Assembly: GCA_030374765.1 (NCBI GenBank) | Contig: JARGXX010000088.1 | Coordinates: 1,922,001-1,986,000, forward strand | Direction of reading: 5' to 3' | DNA: 64,000 nucleotides | DNA from: Agarophyton chilense | Lineage: Eukaryota > Rhodophyta > Florideophyceae > Gracilariales > Gracilariaceae | Shown: positions 40,273-51,610 of the stretch, piece after piece | Numbering within the stretch: position 1 is the stretch's first letter | Layout of the letters: the number at the start of each line of letters is the position of its first letter | Translations under genes and position numbers: made by a program | The notes under the pieces: model-generated | Told to the model about the DNA's origin: nothing | What the model saw: only the letters and a program-made list of their open reading frames with translations | Databases searched by the model: none

Positions 40273-41662
40273 ATGCCAGTCCGCAATCACGTTGAGCCCC
40301 TTCTTCTGTACCAAGGGTCTTCTTCAACACTCTTCTACGCAAGTCGCCACCTCTATCTAAACGCTTTCTGCTTCATTTTTATTTTAGCAACAGTCGTTTT
40401 CTTCACTACTCCACTTCTACCGCAGTGCTTCCGCCGCTTCCATCGCCCCGTGCCTGCCAATGTTCTTTGCACTGACATTACCAACTTCATCGTGGCGGTG
40501 TGCACAAATCGCCATCCCACGCTACAGGAGGCTCTCTCGCTTCTTGCCTGCAAAGGCGCCATGACTCTGAAATCGACATTGTGCACCGATCATCTAAGCC
40601 TCCTCTTCGACTGATCGTCAACGAAGTCCTCTATGCTTCCAACTTCTCAATCAATGTTCGAGCTATACGTGTGGAAAATAAGCCGTAATGGGTTCTCCCG
40701 CTCTCGTAAAACCTTTTCGTTCGCCATGCATCCAACGAAATTGTGTTCAAGGTAAACTGTGAATACGTAATGGATCGTGGAGCTATCACCGTACATCCGT
40801 TGAAACAATCTCAGCCAGACTTATACACCGGTTACTATTTGAACTTGAGAAAAACGAACGAAACGCATATCAACAGTGCCCTCGTTATTTCTCAAACTCG
40901 CTTTTTGTCATTTGGTGGTTACGACAAGCGAATTCAAACGTATGAAATTATGAAGATGACCTATTTCAGCGTCGCAAGGCCTCCAGCGCAGAGCGACTTC
41001 AGGTCAGCTTCGACCACTTTTCTCACATATCCCACGAGAAAAAAATCCGGACCCAGGAAGGTGTCAAATTTCCGCGCGTGCAAGTAGATATCACCAGGCT
41101 TATTCTTGACAAGATTGCACAACCGTGGACTAATACATTCCAAAGGTCTATTTATGAACAGCAACAAGGTAATCCCCACTTAGTTCCCCAAAATTACATC
41201 CGGTTGGCTGTGAAAATTCTGGTCATAGCTGACGAATATACGGAAATTCACAGACTTTCCATTCCCCGCCGCATGAACGATGACTATGACATGGCGTGGT
41301 GTATCTTACAGTCTTTGGTTCTACGGCCCACCAAGATTTTCTTGAAGAATATGAACAGGCGCAAGAAATCAATGGGCATTGATGAAGTCGTTGACGGAGA
41401 TGTTAGACCACCTTTGGTTCTCATTCACGTGCAGAATCGACTGAATAACCGCTTGCACTCTATTGGCAGCGGCATTTCATATATGGAGAGAATCGGACGG
41501 AAACATGTAGTCATATGGAAAAAGGACGAACAATTTGGCGCATTGTACTCCAAGATATATGACGACTCTAACCTCAAACTACTTGTGATGGACGAGTTAA
41601 TGCCAAAATGGGCTTTCTCAGGAAACATCAAGTATGATATCGCTTGGGAATACTTCGATTAA
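40273..41662 (+). pseudogene. Glycosyltransferase-like type II membrane protein, decayed
   Basis: The first frame (40273-40614) has a single hydrophobic anchor (YLNAFCFIFILATVVFFTTPLL) near residue 38, the layout of a Golgi type II glycosyltransferase. The middle runs on in another frame (LRLIVNEVLYASNFSINVRAI, stop, KVNCEYVMDRGAITVHP), shifts again near 41000, and ends with the frame 41078-41662. That frame has LIHVQNRLNNRLHSIGSGISYMERIGRKHVVIWKKDEQF, which resembles the G-x-x-NRL...A-x-x-x-A...GR-x-L-V-V-x-W donor-site motif of fucosyltransferase-like families. At least two frame changes and two stops are present. The family call is tentative. Confidence 0.4.
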
Positions 41663-42746
41663 TACAAGTATATGCTGCAGGTAGACTTAGAAAAGTTCAT
41701 TTTAGATGTGACACGATGATTGGTTAGTCAGCGTACTGGTCTCAACCGGTGGTAGCGTGGTAGAGCGGGCCTTAAGGTTCGAATCCTTGACGGGGGAACT
41801 CCCAGAGTACTTGGTGCAATATGATGGCTTTTACTGCGTAATTCTAGAGGTCGGAGCTGCGGAAACGATGGCTTGAAGACCAATTGGTGGAACTAATGTA
41901 CCAAAGGAGGTCATTTAGTATCCAAACGGTGCTTACCTTACTCTAAGCAAGAACGGTCACTCGAGCCAAGTAAATAACAAAGGAGAGGCGCTGGGTTCTC
42001 CATGGCACTGAAATGCTAATCTATTGCACAAATTAAAATAAAACAATAATCTAAATGAGCCCAGCTGACGTTGGCCAGTCTAAGTGGTGTCTGTAAGATA
42101 CCTCAGGCCCCGGCGGCTTACCAGGCTCAACCATTATCATCCGTCCTTCACATATCTCCCTCCTTAGGATTCGGCCGTCACGGCGAAGTCTAGAAGGCCT
42201 GATGATTGACCCAGGGGACGTGAACACTTCGTTGCTCCCAGTGTTATTGGGTGCGAGGGGACGTCGCGTCGTCATCACCTGCGGGAATGCGAGGAAGCGT
42301 GAGCTGACCATGGGCGCCGGAGTGGAAATTAATTTGCCTAAGGACTGAAACACCAGCGCGCCGTGAGCGCTGGCCATAGGTGCATCGCCGGCGTATTTCT
42401 TACGTTGCGTTGCTGAGATGGACCACTGGCTTTTTCTCCTCCGATGGTCATTGGGGCCTTCCTTAATCTCCGCTCCTATCTCTGGTGACCCTTTGCGCTT
42501 TGTTCACCGTGATTCACGCCTGTCAGTTCGCTCGGGTCAATTCCGTCATCTCGTCTTCCCATCGTGGTACTTTTCCATTGGTCGCGCGCCATGCCGAACT
42601 CGCCTTATAAGCCCGTCGGTTACGCAGTTCTCCCTCCAGACTTTGTCGCTTCAGTCGTTTTTCCTATCTATTTCCATGCGGACCAGCCTGTGAGAATCGG
42701 TACCATGGCTTCGAACAACTAAGCGAGATGCTACTCATGATGCCAA
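41663..42746. other. Spacer containing a tRNA relic
   Basis: Apart from the tRNA-like segment listed separately, no gene is seen. Frames at 42051-42377 (-) and 42418-42693 (+) carry no motif. The latter stretch probably includes the promoter of the next gene. Confidence 0.35.
41751..41796 (+). pseudogene. tRNA-like relic without anticodon arm
   Basis: TGGTAGAGCGG at 41758-41768 is a perfect A box (TRGYNNARNNG). GGTTCGAATCC at 41776-41786 is a perfect B box inside a T arm with a 5-bp stem (TAAGG/CCTTG at 41773-41777 and 41785-41789). Only seven bases separate the boxes, so the anticodon arm is missing, and the flanks do not pair as an acceptor stem. It is a deleted tRNA gene or the head of a tRNA-derived SINE. 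Confidence 0.6.
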
Positions 42747-44066
42747 GTGGCTTATAAGCGCCCCGGGGACCGCTATGACAATATCATCGGACGAAACCCC
42801 CGGGCAGTGCGTCATTCCAATCTTCCGTCCTCTGTGGAAGAACACCAAACGTTCTGTCATATGTATCTCCACGCCCGGGGGTTCGCAAAGATACCCGATT
42901 TCCGGAGAGGAAATAAGAACGCGCGCAGCGTCTCGTGGTATAACGGGTGGTCGCATTGTTCTGTGGATCCGCGTTCGGCGACGCGCTGTCTCACCCTCAC
43001 CCAAGCGGACATGCCACACTTCTGCTGCGAGGAAGAAGCCGAGAATCAGTTCAGGGTGAACAAACTTCTTTCGGAGCTATACGCGGACTTCACCTTGCCT
43101 CATGTGAGATCTCCTCCGGCGGGTCACAATCTCTTGGCACTCATTTGCTTCCGTCCAACGTATGCTCGCCTGTTTTGGATGTGTAATAGGGTCTATTGGA
43201 ACGAGATGCACGAGCCCGATGGTCGCTTACGTCCATCCCTGGAGTTCTTTTTCATCTGGAACCAGGTAGAGGTTTTCGATATGAACGCCGACAAACGACC
43301 TCCGTTGTATCTTTCGCCGCTCCGTGTGTATGAGAAGCAATGGGCCATGTACTGGCGTTTCCCGCCGCTCCTTTTGGTTCCAACGCCGTGCGTGGTGGCG
43401 TACCAATCCTCCCAACTCATGAGCGACGACAATGACCGTAGGTGTTGGTTGTAATGGCAGGCACTCTTCGTTGAGTTCGGCTTGATGTCCCTTATAGCCT
43501 TTCTCGATACCGCAAAATACTGCGTCCGTGATTATGTCCGTTTCGAAGATTGGAGGGTATGGAACGGCGAGAACATACCCGGTCCTCGAGGTTGTTTAGT
43601 TTCGCTTCCGGATATCATGATCCGTTTCTTAAGGAAACTGGGCATCCAGAATATCATCCATGGGACCCAGTTCGACGTCGAGGAGACCGAGGCCCTTTTG
43701 GATCATTTCCTACAGCTGGAGTGGGGCAAGACTCTCGGGTTCGTTTGGTATGACTGGGATACCGACTCATTCACGCCGATTCCGCTGCATCCGCAGGGTC
43801 GGGAGGACGCTCGTGCCTATCCTGCCAAGCCTTTGAGCAATCGACCATCGGACATTCCAAGGCGTCATGTGCCCGACTATTATCCGAAGGCCATTTGTTT
43901 CGATTTGCTGTGCTTCGAGCCTGATGTGAAAGCCACGCCGTTGGTTCCTGCTAGTATGTCCGACGGAGAATCCTTTGGCGAAGATCCCTTCGTCCTACCC
44001 GTCGAGTGCGTTCATCCTTTGGTTGAGTCCGCTGGACCCTTTTCACCCGCCAAACTGTGGACTTGA
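42747..44066 (+). pseudogene. Unknown protein gene with one in-frame stop
   Basis: A frame of 439 codons runs from ATG 42747 to TGA 44066 and is broken only by TAA at 43452-43454. The composition is consistent across the stop: rich in Trp, Tyr, Phe, Arg and Pro (WNQVEVFDMNADKRPP, WAMYWRFPPLLLVPTP, WGKTLGFVWYDWDTDSF). Codon use and length say it was a real gene. I see no catalytic motif, membrane segment or signal peptide. Lys/Glu-rich decayed frames downstream (44090-44650) could be the remains of a coiled-coil tail. Confidence 0.5.
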
Positions 44067-45226
44067 AACTCTTTAACAGCGCCTTGAGTCAAAAGAAGCT
44101 GACTATAGTGCTATGCGTGCTGCATCATCAGACAGTGGAATGAAAAGAAGAGACAATACTGCGTCAGAAATTGGCAATGCTCCGAACTGTACGGATAGAA
44201 AAAGCATCGCGCAGTGGCACTAAAAGACGCAAAAGCGGTGAAAAAAAAAGAAAGGCATCATGATCAAAGAGAGGAAAAAGATCTAAAGGAAACGCTCGAC
44301 ACCTGGACAAAATGACTTGCAGAAGCAGGGACTGCGTCAATTGCTGCAGAAAAAGAGAGAGCTAGTAAATATGTCATCATTTCAGGACAAGACTAAGAGC
44401 TGAAAGGGAAAGCAGATGAACTGGAGGCAGTTAAAATTCTCTTGAATGGGAATGAAAAAGACAGTTTTCTTTAATTGGCGGCGGTGGAGAAGAAGCATTT
44501 TCAGGAGCTGCTCCGAAAAGTACAGGCTTCAGAAAAAGCAGAAACACATCGACACGGCTGTGCATTACGGAGCCATTGACCAACAACTCGATATTGAAGA
44601 CTTCCAATTAATCGTTTTTACCTACGAAGACATCGCAGCCGCCCTCTAACCAGGCACCATCGATCTCCGAAAGTCAGCTCCAGTCTTCAAATTTGTCGTG
44701 AATGACGCCGTTGCAACCTGGCGCAAACGTGTTGAGCCCACAAATCAGTCTGTGTGTGAGTCCTATAGGTATCCCAGTGAAGCATGTGGATGTCCCAAAG
44801 ATACCCAAAATATGCGCGGTTATAGCCCTGTTGAAAAAGGTATAATGGACGCTTTTTGGGTATACAAAACATGCGCATGGGATTCTAAAGAATTCTGCAC
44901 TGAATTTAAAGAAAGAATATCCTTTGGATAGCCTCTGACTCCGCATTGGATAAACGAGTGATGAACTGATAGTGGACGAAAAAATGTCCAACGGATGTAC
45001 GCTAGAATTTCTTTGGAGAAGGGTTTTGGAAGCTCACAAAGGTGTCCACATGACTGGCAGGTAGATTTAATATCTAGCCCATCAAAATTTTATAGTGTAC
45101 CTGTCCTGACAGATAAAAACAGGAAACATTGCACTCTAAATCTGTGCTCGTTTCCATATGTATTTCTATCAATTTAGAAACGTTCGTGTACGCCTGAGAC
45201 ATACAGTCACGCATGCTGGCTTCGCC
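44067..45226. other. Decayed coding remnants
   Basis: From 44150 to 44650 broken frames read Lys/Glu/Ala-rich helix (for example LEAVKILLNGNEKD). At 44698-44931 (+) a 77-codon frame VATWRKRVEPTNQSV...VYKTCAWDSKEF has no known match. No intact gene. Confidence 0.3.
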
Positions 45227-45916
45227 TGTTGGCTGTTGACCCTGTGATGTCACTGAAAACAAAAAGTGCAGGGGAGCATGGGCTGTTTTGGAGGGTGCCT
45301 CTGCAAAAGCGCATATGCGTGTCAGTCGGATCTCAACGTGAACTCGGGCTGTGATTGGCTACTGTAAATGTGCACATGCAATGTGGTGTGTACAAGTGGT
45401 ATGGCACTATTGGGTTTGTCTGTGGGACACGTGTGTACGTGGTTTACTTGTACTACTGTGCACGCTGTTCCACATGTCCAGGTGGTGTACTATGAACACA
45501 TCTCACAAGGTGTAACGAATGTACTTGGAGAAGAGACGTGACATGTGTATTACAGGAGACTTGGTGTACTGTGCTGGAACATGAATGTGTATGGAGGCGG
45601 ATTGCAAGTAGTGTGTGCTGGCATATTGAATTTGTGCACATGTCAGTGTAATTATGGGCTGTGCACTGTTGTATTGCCTTGTTGTGCGCTGCAATGAACA
45701 TTGACTAGGGTTAATGTCATGCTTGAATATGATTGGTAGTATTGAGTGTCCCTGCTTTGTAGTCTAGGGTTTACTTTGGGTTGGAGTCTAGACAGCTGAC
45801 GTTTTGAAGTAGTATATAAGTGAAAGTTTGAGCGCCTCCAAGTAAATCCAAGCCAGAGCTGGCGAACTTCCTTTTCATTCCCTCAACCTTTCCTTCAGCA
45901 TTTTCCCTTTCCATCA
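45227..45916 (+). repeat. LTR of family B, copy 1 (5' LTR)
   Basis: 690 bases, TGTTGGCTG...CCATCA. It contains CGCATATGCG and GATTGGCTA in a block shared with family A LTRs, and a TATATAAG box at 45813-45820. Highly similar to 58402-59090. Confidence 0.9.
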
Positions 45917-46642
45917 GGTCATGGGCCCAGCCCCGCTGACCTCTGTCGTCTAGTTCGTCTCTCGCCGCTCTCCCGCACCGCCGTTCACCCGTTTCGCTGT
46001 TCTATTCTCTTCGTTTCCGCCGTAGTAGCCGTTTCGTCGGGTGTGTGACCGTATCGTGGATTGGTGTTGGTATTTTCTTTCGGTCTTGCGTTACTCCCTG
46101 AGGGCGTTGTGGTGGTAGTGGTTGGACGTTATTATCGTGATTGTGTTTGGGTGCTCGTTGTTGCCCGTGTTTGTCGATCGCTATCCGTTTCGTTTGGTCT
46201 CCCTCTGTTTCGTTGTTTTGTGGATCCCTGCGTCGTGTTTGCGGGTTCTGATCTGAGAGGTTGAGGACCGTGTTTGTTGAAGTCTGGGCCTGGAGTTCTT
46301 GGCTCAGCGTTCGTGTGTGTTTGTGTGTTTGGTCTGCATCTTTGCCTGTGCGACGAGCGGTTGATCCGAGGTACTTTGGGTGATTCCTTGTACTCGGGGA
46401 CGTTAGCCTGGCGGCTTGAACCAAAGCAGCTGTACTGTCAAGCGGGTTCCCCACTGGTCCTTTTAGGGCGGATAAAAGTGACGGTCGAAAGATCTGGTTG
46501 AACTTTGCGGGTGCATTTGTGGACGGGGTGCCGTGGCGCACTGCATTTGGCTGGTTGTTTGACTTTGTGTGTGAGCCCGACCTTTGTGGTTGGGCACTTG
46601 GACTGTTGTGAACAGCATCCATAAGGAGCTTTTGATCCGCAG
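45917..46642 (+). other. Primer-binding site and leader of element B
   Basis: TGGGCCCAGCCCCGCTG starts at 45922, five bases after the LTR, as expected of a tRNA primer site. The rest is untranslated leader without a convincing frame. Its last five bases, CGCAG, are one half of the CTGCG target duplication of element A. Confidence 0.65.
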
Positions 46643-47314
46643 TCATAAGGTGAGCGCAGGTTAGGTAAAGGAAAAGGAAGATGAGGGGGAAAAGACGAGA
46701 AGAAGAGAAAATTAAAAGAAGAGAAACAAAGGAAGGTAGTCAGCCTTGACAATTTACTTCGATCGTTGGCGACCGTCATTGAAAACTATATCTACCTCGC
46801 ACGCAGTTCCGCCGCCGGTGCTGACCGTCGGCGGGTCACCCACGTCTCACACCTTGCCACTGTGCGACGAGGAGTTGCGCGCCAAAACAATTTCAAACAT
46901 GAAGCATATCAAATAAAAACTCAAAAAATCATCCAAAGTGGTGCGCCAGTGCCAACCACCCCGTGCAGCCCCGATTCGGCTGTTACGGCCAAACCCCGTA
47001 TCCAGCCCACATTCGCCCATTCTTTCCAACTGCATAGCCCGTGCTCATTCAGCGCTCTCGTCCAATCAAATCGCTCCAATTGGGCCGAAGCCCCAACACG
47101 CCCCATTAGAACCAGACCACTTGTCCATACCACGTTGCATGAGGGCATTTGCAGTAGCCAATCAGATGGCCGTTTCACGTTGAGATTGAGATGAGGCGCA
47201 TATGCGTTTTCCGCGGAGGGTGCCCAAAAGTGCCCATGCTTAAATCCACTTTTTGTTTTCCACTATTTCCAACACTCCAAAGGGCTTGGGGGCACAGTCG
47301 ACCAAACCTCAACA
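46643..47314 (-). repeat. LTR of family A, copy 1 (3' LTR of A)
   Basis: 672 bases. On the minus strand it runs from TGTTGAGGTTTGG to ...GCTCACCTTATGA. Its first six bases supply the last Cys codon and the stop codon of the polyprotein. Confidence 0.9.
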
Positions 47315-50300
47315 CTCCTCCTCGACTGGTCGGCCAAGTCCAACACGGTCCACGTTATTGTTGTGAAGACCTGGGCCAAGTGGTTTAGTTAAGAAGTCCG
47401 CATCATTGTCTTCACTTGGAACGTACGTCACATTGATGTGACTATCCTTGACTAGTTCCCGAACGAAGTGCAACTTAACGTCAATGTGCTTAGCGCGACC
47501 CGACGGACAGCGTTCACCAGTTGCCCAGTCAATGGCGCACTGGTTGTCCGAACGAATGGGCACAGCACCTTGCACTTTCCATCCAATCTCCTTAAGCACA
47601 CGCTTCAACCAAATAACCTCCTGACACGCAAGCGTCAAAGCATAATACTCGGCCTCGCCGGTAGACAACGCCACCGAAGCCTGTTTTCTTGCGCCCCACA
47701 TACATGTCGCTTTGCCAAGCTTCACTAAGAAACCAGACATTGACTTGCGATCACGCGTGTCCGCAGCGTAGTCAGAGTCAACGTACGCCTCCAGTTTCAC
47801 CATACCAGAGTGATAGTGCACACCATGTTCAGTTGTACCGCGAAGGTAACGAAGAACCCGCTTTGCCGCCTTGTGACAGTAGGCCGTGGGCGATTTCTGA
47901 AAACGAGCCAAGATTAAGACGGGTGCTAATATATCCAACCGAGTTCTCAGTGCCAAATACAAAAGCGATCCAATGATCTGCTGGTACAGCTGAGTATCCT
48001 GGATGGATTTGTCTTTCTCAGATGTCCACCCGGAAAAAAAAGATTCTACCATAGGGGTGCATGCCGGCTTGGATCGCTGAAACCCGAAACGGCGCAACAC
48101 GCTTTCCGTGTACAGTGACTGACCAAGATACAGCGACACAGGTCGACCATCTGAATCTAAAGTCCATTTGAATTCAACGCCGAGGTACAAGTTCACTTCG
48201 TCCGCCACATGCAGCTCGTAAAACGACTTAAGCTCCTCCAAAATCGCATCACGTTCCATGGCAGAAGTTGTGAATATTAGCAAGTCATCCACATAAACTA
48301 GCACGAACGCATCCTCATTGCTGTCGTTTTGGCGGCGAAACACGCAAGGTGCACTCGGTAACTCTTCAAAACATATGCTTTTCATATCCTCGCATAGTTT
48401 GTTGTGCCATGCCAAGTGCGCTTGCTTCAGTCCATAGATAGCCTTGAGCAATTTGAAGCATCGTGAAGTCACGCCAGGTATACCTCGAGGTGACATGATC
48501 CACACATCTTCCTCAAGTTCGCCATTGAGAAACGCAGTCTTCACATCCACCTGTACCACATACATGCGCAAGCATAACGTCAGATACAAGAATATGCGAA
48601 CCAAAGAGAACGAAACAACTGGTGCATAAGTCTCCATGTAGTCCTGACCATATGTTTGGTGGTTTCCACCGGCTACAACACGAGCCTTAAAACGTTCAAC
48701 TGACCCATCAGCATTGCGCTTTACCTTCAGTATGACATGAGTTGGTAGTGGTTGTGAAGCAGGAGAGTCATCAGGCTTCCAAGTTTGCTTCGACTCCAAT
48801 GATGAAAACTCTTCATCGACGGCTGCTTCCCACATGGTACGCTCCTCCGCACTGGCGGACATTGCCTCTTTGAGTGAGGGCTCATCACTAGTAGTGACTT
48901 TGACTTGCGATGTACAGTGAGCAGACCCTGCCATGAACCACCTCAGAGGTTGACGGCGCGTGCGCCGCGGGTAGCGTGGTTCCGTATCAGCGTTGGCAGA
49001 TGTATCAAGGTCATCAGCAGCACTTTCGTCATCACTTTCGGAATCCTGTGCATCGTCTTCATTGCTGCCGGAGTCTGACTCCGACTGCCTGAGTGCTGGA
49101 ATCAGGTGCGAGGATCCGTCATGAACCACCTCCTCCTCAACATTATCGACGGAGAAGGTATCCGATTCGTCATCAATGCTATCACATAATCCCATATCAG
49201 AGCTATAGTCAGCATCTGACGCACTTTCATCATCCATGTAGTTGGCAAGAGATGATGCGCCAGGGAACTTGGATTCATCAAAAGTAACATGTCGTGACTC
49301 AATAATACGCGGAGTACCGTCATTATCAACGACGAGTACCTTGTACACACCATGCTCAAGAGTCTCCAAGTACACTCCCTCAAGTGCACGAGACTCGAAC
49401 TTGGGTCCACGCGGAGTCCTTAGCACGAATGCAGTGCATCCAAACACACGCACGTGCTTCAACAAAGGTTTATTTCCAGTTACCAGAAAGTAGGGACTGT
49501 TGTTAACAGTAGAATGTTGCACTCGATTACGCACAAAGATAACATGTTTCAGCGCATATGGCCACAAGCATTCTGGTAGATCGGCTTGGATCAGCAACGA
49601 TCGAGCAGCTTCCACCATGGTACGATTGATGCGCTCAGCTATAGCGTTGTGTTCGGGGGTGTATGGAGCAGAGAAAGAAGTGAGGCCATGTTCTGCTGCC
49701 AAGTTCTCTTGCAGGGCAATATATTCTTCTGCACCGTCCGAGTGCAAACTTTTGATATGCACTCCTCCAAGCTGCTTACACTTTGCCGCAATACCCACAA
49801 ACACATCACTAAGAGCACTGCGATGGATCACCAGACCTAGGAACACATACCGTGAGTGATCATCGAAGAATGTACATGCATATTGAAACTTGTCCGGAAA
49901 AGACTTTTCCAGAGGACCTACAATATCCGAGTGCACAATGTCACCAACCGCGGATGCATGTTCAAAGTGACCTGGGAACGGAAGCTTATGAGCCTTGCCA
50001 AGTCGACATGCTCGGCATACCTCCTCCATGTCACACAAGTGCGGCACTCCATCTGCGTACTTGTGTACATGTTGCAGATCACGTTGGTTGATGTGAGCCA
50101 GTCGTCGGTGCCACAGTTGAGTCTCCGTAGACTTTGTCGAAAGCGCAAGTTCCACACCAGCATGCCCTAAAGGTTGAGGCAGTGTGTACATGCGAGATAC
50201 CTTGTCACGATCACCAATGCACACCTCAAAACCATTTGACTCTAGCGTCAAACGTACACTATGACGACCGAAGAGCGACTCAATACCTTTGTCGGCCAAA

Positions 50301-51610
50301 CACCCGGTTGAAACCAAGTTGTATCGCAGAGCGGGGGTCAGTAGGGCATCACTCAGACGTATGTTCGCATTGTCCAAAGGAATGATCACCTCTCCGCGTT
50401 GTTTAGATACAACAGATGTGTTATCGGCAAGCATCACTGTCCTTTCGTCGCAAGGTTCAAGTGAACCGGGCACGAACGCACAAACAGAATGGAAGCAATG
50501 TACTGTCGCACCGCTGTCTGCGTAGGTACTCAGGTCATTCGGCGGAACTATAGTGGTCCTTTCCACAGTTGCACCAGCAATTTCGATTTTGCCAGACTTT
50601 CCAGAAGACTTGCTCGAGGCGCTTCTACCTCTACTGCCACCCATTCGCTTGGGTTGTGGCGACAGTTTATCGAGGATACTCTGCGGCAAGTGGTTGTACG
50701 GGTTGTCCGGATTCATAAAGCAACGATCTTGTGTGTGTCCATCGCGATCACAGAAGTGGCAATGATGTCCATTGCTCGATCCAGAACGATCAAATGATGA
50801 CGATCTCAAGGCGGCAGCAAGTGCACGAGCAGTAGACTCAATGTCGGAGTGACCATCAGACTCCTCATCTTCGTTGTTTGCACTACTGCGGGTACGAGTA
50901 GTCGATTCAGAATGTCGACCAGATTTTTTCCTGCCCTTCTTCTTGCGACGTGAACTACGTCCAGACGGCCTTGCAGACACCTGTTTCGCGTTGTATTCAT
51001 CTATGAGGGTCGTGGCCACGTAGTCCCATGTAAGCTCAGCGATATCCTTGGTTCGAAGAGCTGCAGCAGTACACTCCAGTGTGCAATTGGGATCAATAGA
51101 AGCAAGTAACATGGGAGCTTTGTGCGACTCCGGTACTGCCGCATCCTTCCCCATGCGCTCTAACTGAGCAAATAAAGCCGTGTACTGGTCCACATAGCCT
51201 GAAATATTCTGACCATTGTATCCCATACGGAATAGTTGAGTCTGCACAGCAATTCTGGATACAGTACGATTGGACGCATACCGTGCATCAAGTAATGCGA
51301 GCATGCGCGCCAGGTCGTCGTCGACATCCATGACCACACGAAGTGGCGCATCACCCAAAGCGCATATTATGATTCCACATGCCTTCTCGCGCTTGGCGAC
51401 AACTCGAGCGCTATCAATAGCGGTATCCGATGTTGCTTCAGTAGTTGCTGAATATCCAGAATCGGATTCCACAACGTTCCACACACCTTTAACACGGCAT
51501 GCAGCACGAAGGCGGTAGCGCCATAGGGCATAATCATCACCACGCCTTCCATGAAAACGAGGGATTTTCATCCCGGTAGTACTTTCGGATTCCATTTCCG
51601 TGTCCGACAT
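47309..51610 (-). CDS. Ty1/copia gag-pol polyprotein, element A
   Basis: A 1433-residue uninterrupted polyprotein. Domains in order: gag (residues 1-280, UBN2-type helices, then a basic RRKKKGRKK patch); one CCHC knuckle C284-C287-H292-C297; protease with DSG at 365-367; integrase with an H-H-C-C finger (WHRRLAHIN...VCRACRLGK), HSDIVGP, SLHSDGAEEY and PEHNAIAERIN for the DDE triad; an acidic linker; reverse transcriptase with FKARVVAGG and YVDD (48284-48295); RNase H with YVDSDYAAD and STGEAEYYAL. The gag-protease-integrase-RT order is Ty1/copia. All catalytic residues I can see are kept. The stop codon is made by the LTR start. The Gly/Ser/Arg-rich region after the knuckle and the acidic integrase C terminus are typical variable parts. 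Confidence 0.95.
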   Translation of the reverse strand: MSDTEMESESTTGMKIPRFHGRRGDDYALWRYRLRAACRVKGVWNVVESDSGYSATTEATSDTAIDSARVVAKREKACGIIICALGDAPLRVVMDVDDDLARMLALLDARYASNRTVSRIAVQTQLFRMGYNGQNISGYVDQYTALFAQLERMGKDAAVPESHKAPMLLASIDPNCTLECTAAALRTKDIAELTWDYVATTLIDEYNAKQVSARPSGRSSRRKKKGRKKSGRHSESTTRTRSSANNEDEESDGHSDIESTARALAAALRSSSFDRSGSSNGHHCHFCDRDGHTQDRCFMNPDNPYNHLPQSILDKLSPQPKRMGGSRGRSASSKSSGKSGKIEIAGATVERTTIVPPNDLSTYADSGATVHCFHSVCAFVPGSLEPCDERTVMLADNTSVVSKQRGEVIIPLDNANIRLSDALLTPALRYNLVSTGCLADKGIESLFGRHSVRLTLESNGFEVCIGDRDKVSRMYTLPQPLGHAGVELALSTKSTETQLWHRRLAHINQRDLQHVHKYADGVPHLCDMEEVCRACRLGKAHKLPFPGHFEHASAVGDIVHSDIVGPLEKSFPDKFQYACTFFDDHSRYVFLGLVIHRSALSDVFVGIAAKCKQLGGVHIKSLHSDGAEEYIALQENLAAEHGLTSFSAPYTPEHNAIAERINRTMVEAARSLLIQADLPECLWPYALKHVIFVRNRVQHSTVNNSPYFLVTGNKPLLKHVRVFGCTAFVLRTPRGPKFESRALEGVYLETLEHGVYKVLVVDNDGTPRIIESRHVTFDESKFPGASSLANYMDDESASDADYSSDMGLCDSIDDESDTFSVDNVEEEVVHDGSSHLIPALRQSESDSGSNEDDAQDSESDDESAADDLDTSANADTEPRYPRRTRRQPLRWFMAGSAHCTSQVKVTTSDEPSLKEAMSASAEERTMWEAAVDEEFSSLESKQTWKPDDSPASQPLPTHVILKVKRNADGSVERFKARVVAGGNHQTYGQDYMETYAPVVSFSLVRIFLYLTLCLRMYVVQVDVKTAFLNGELEEDVWIMSPRGIPGVTSRCFKLLKAIYGLKQAHLAWHNKLCEDMKSICFEELPSAPCVFRRQNDSNEDAFVLVYVDDLLIFTTSAMERDAILEELKSFYELHVADEVNLYLGVEFKWTLDSDGRPVSLYLGQSLYTESVLRRFGFQRSKPACTPMVESFFSGWTSEKDKSIQDTQLYQQIIGSLLYLALRTRLDILAPVLILARFQKSPTAYCHKAAKRVLRYLRGTTEHGVHYHSGMVKLEAYVDSDYAADTRDRKSMSGFLVKLGKATCMWGARKQASVALSTGEAEYYALTLACQEVIWLKRVLKEIGWKVQGAVPIRSDNQCAIDWATGERCPSGRAKHIDVKLHFVRELVKDSHINVTYVPSEDNDADFLTKPLGPGLHNNNVDRVGLGRPVEEEC

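Noticed and set aside
45453-45701. Minus-strand Thr/His/Ser-rich ORFs at 45453, 58678 and 62473
   Set aside because: Shared because they lie in the family B LTR, not because they encode a protein.
46640-47310. ORFs of 60-140 codons repeated four times
   Set aside because: They are copies of the family A LTR; repeated ORFs inside LTRs are not independent genes.
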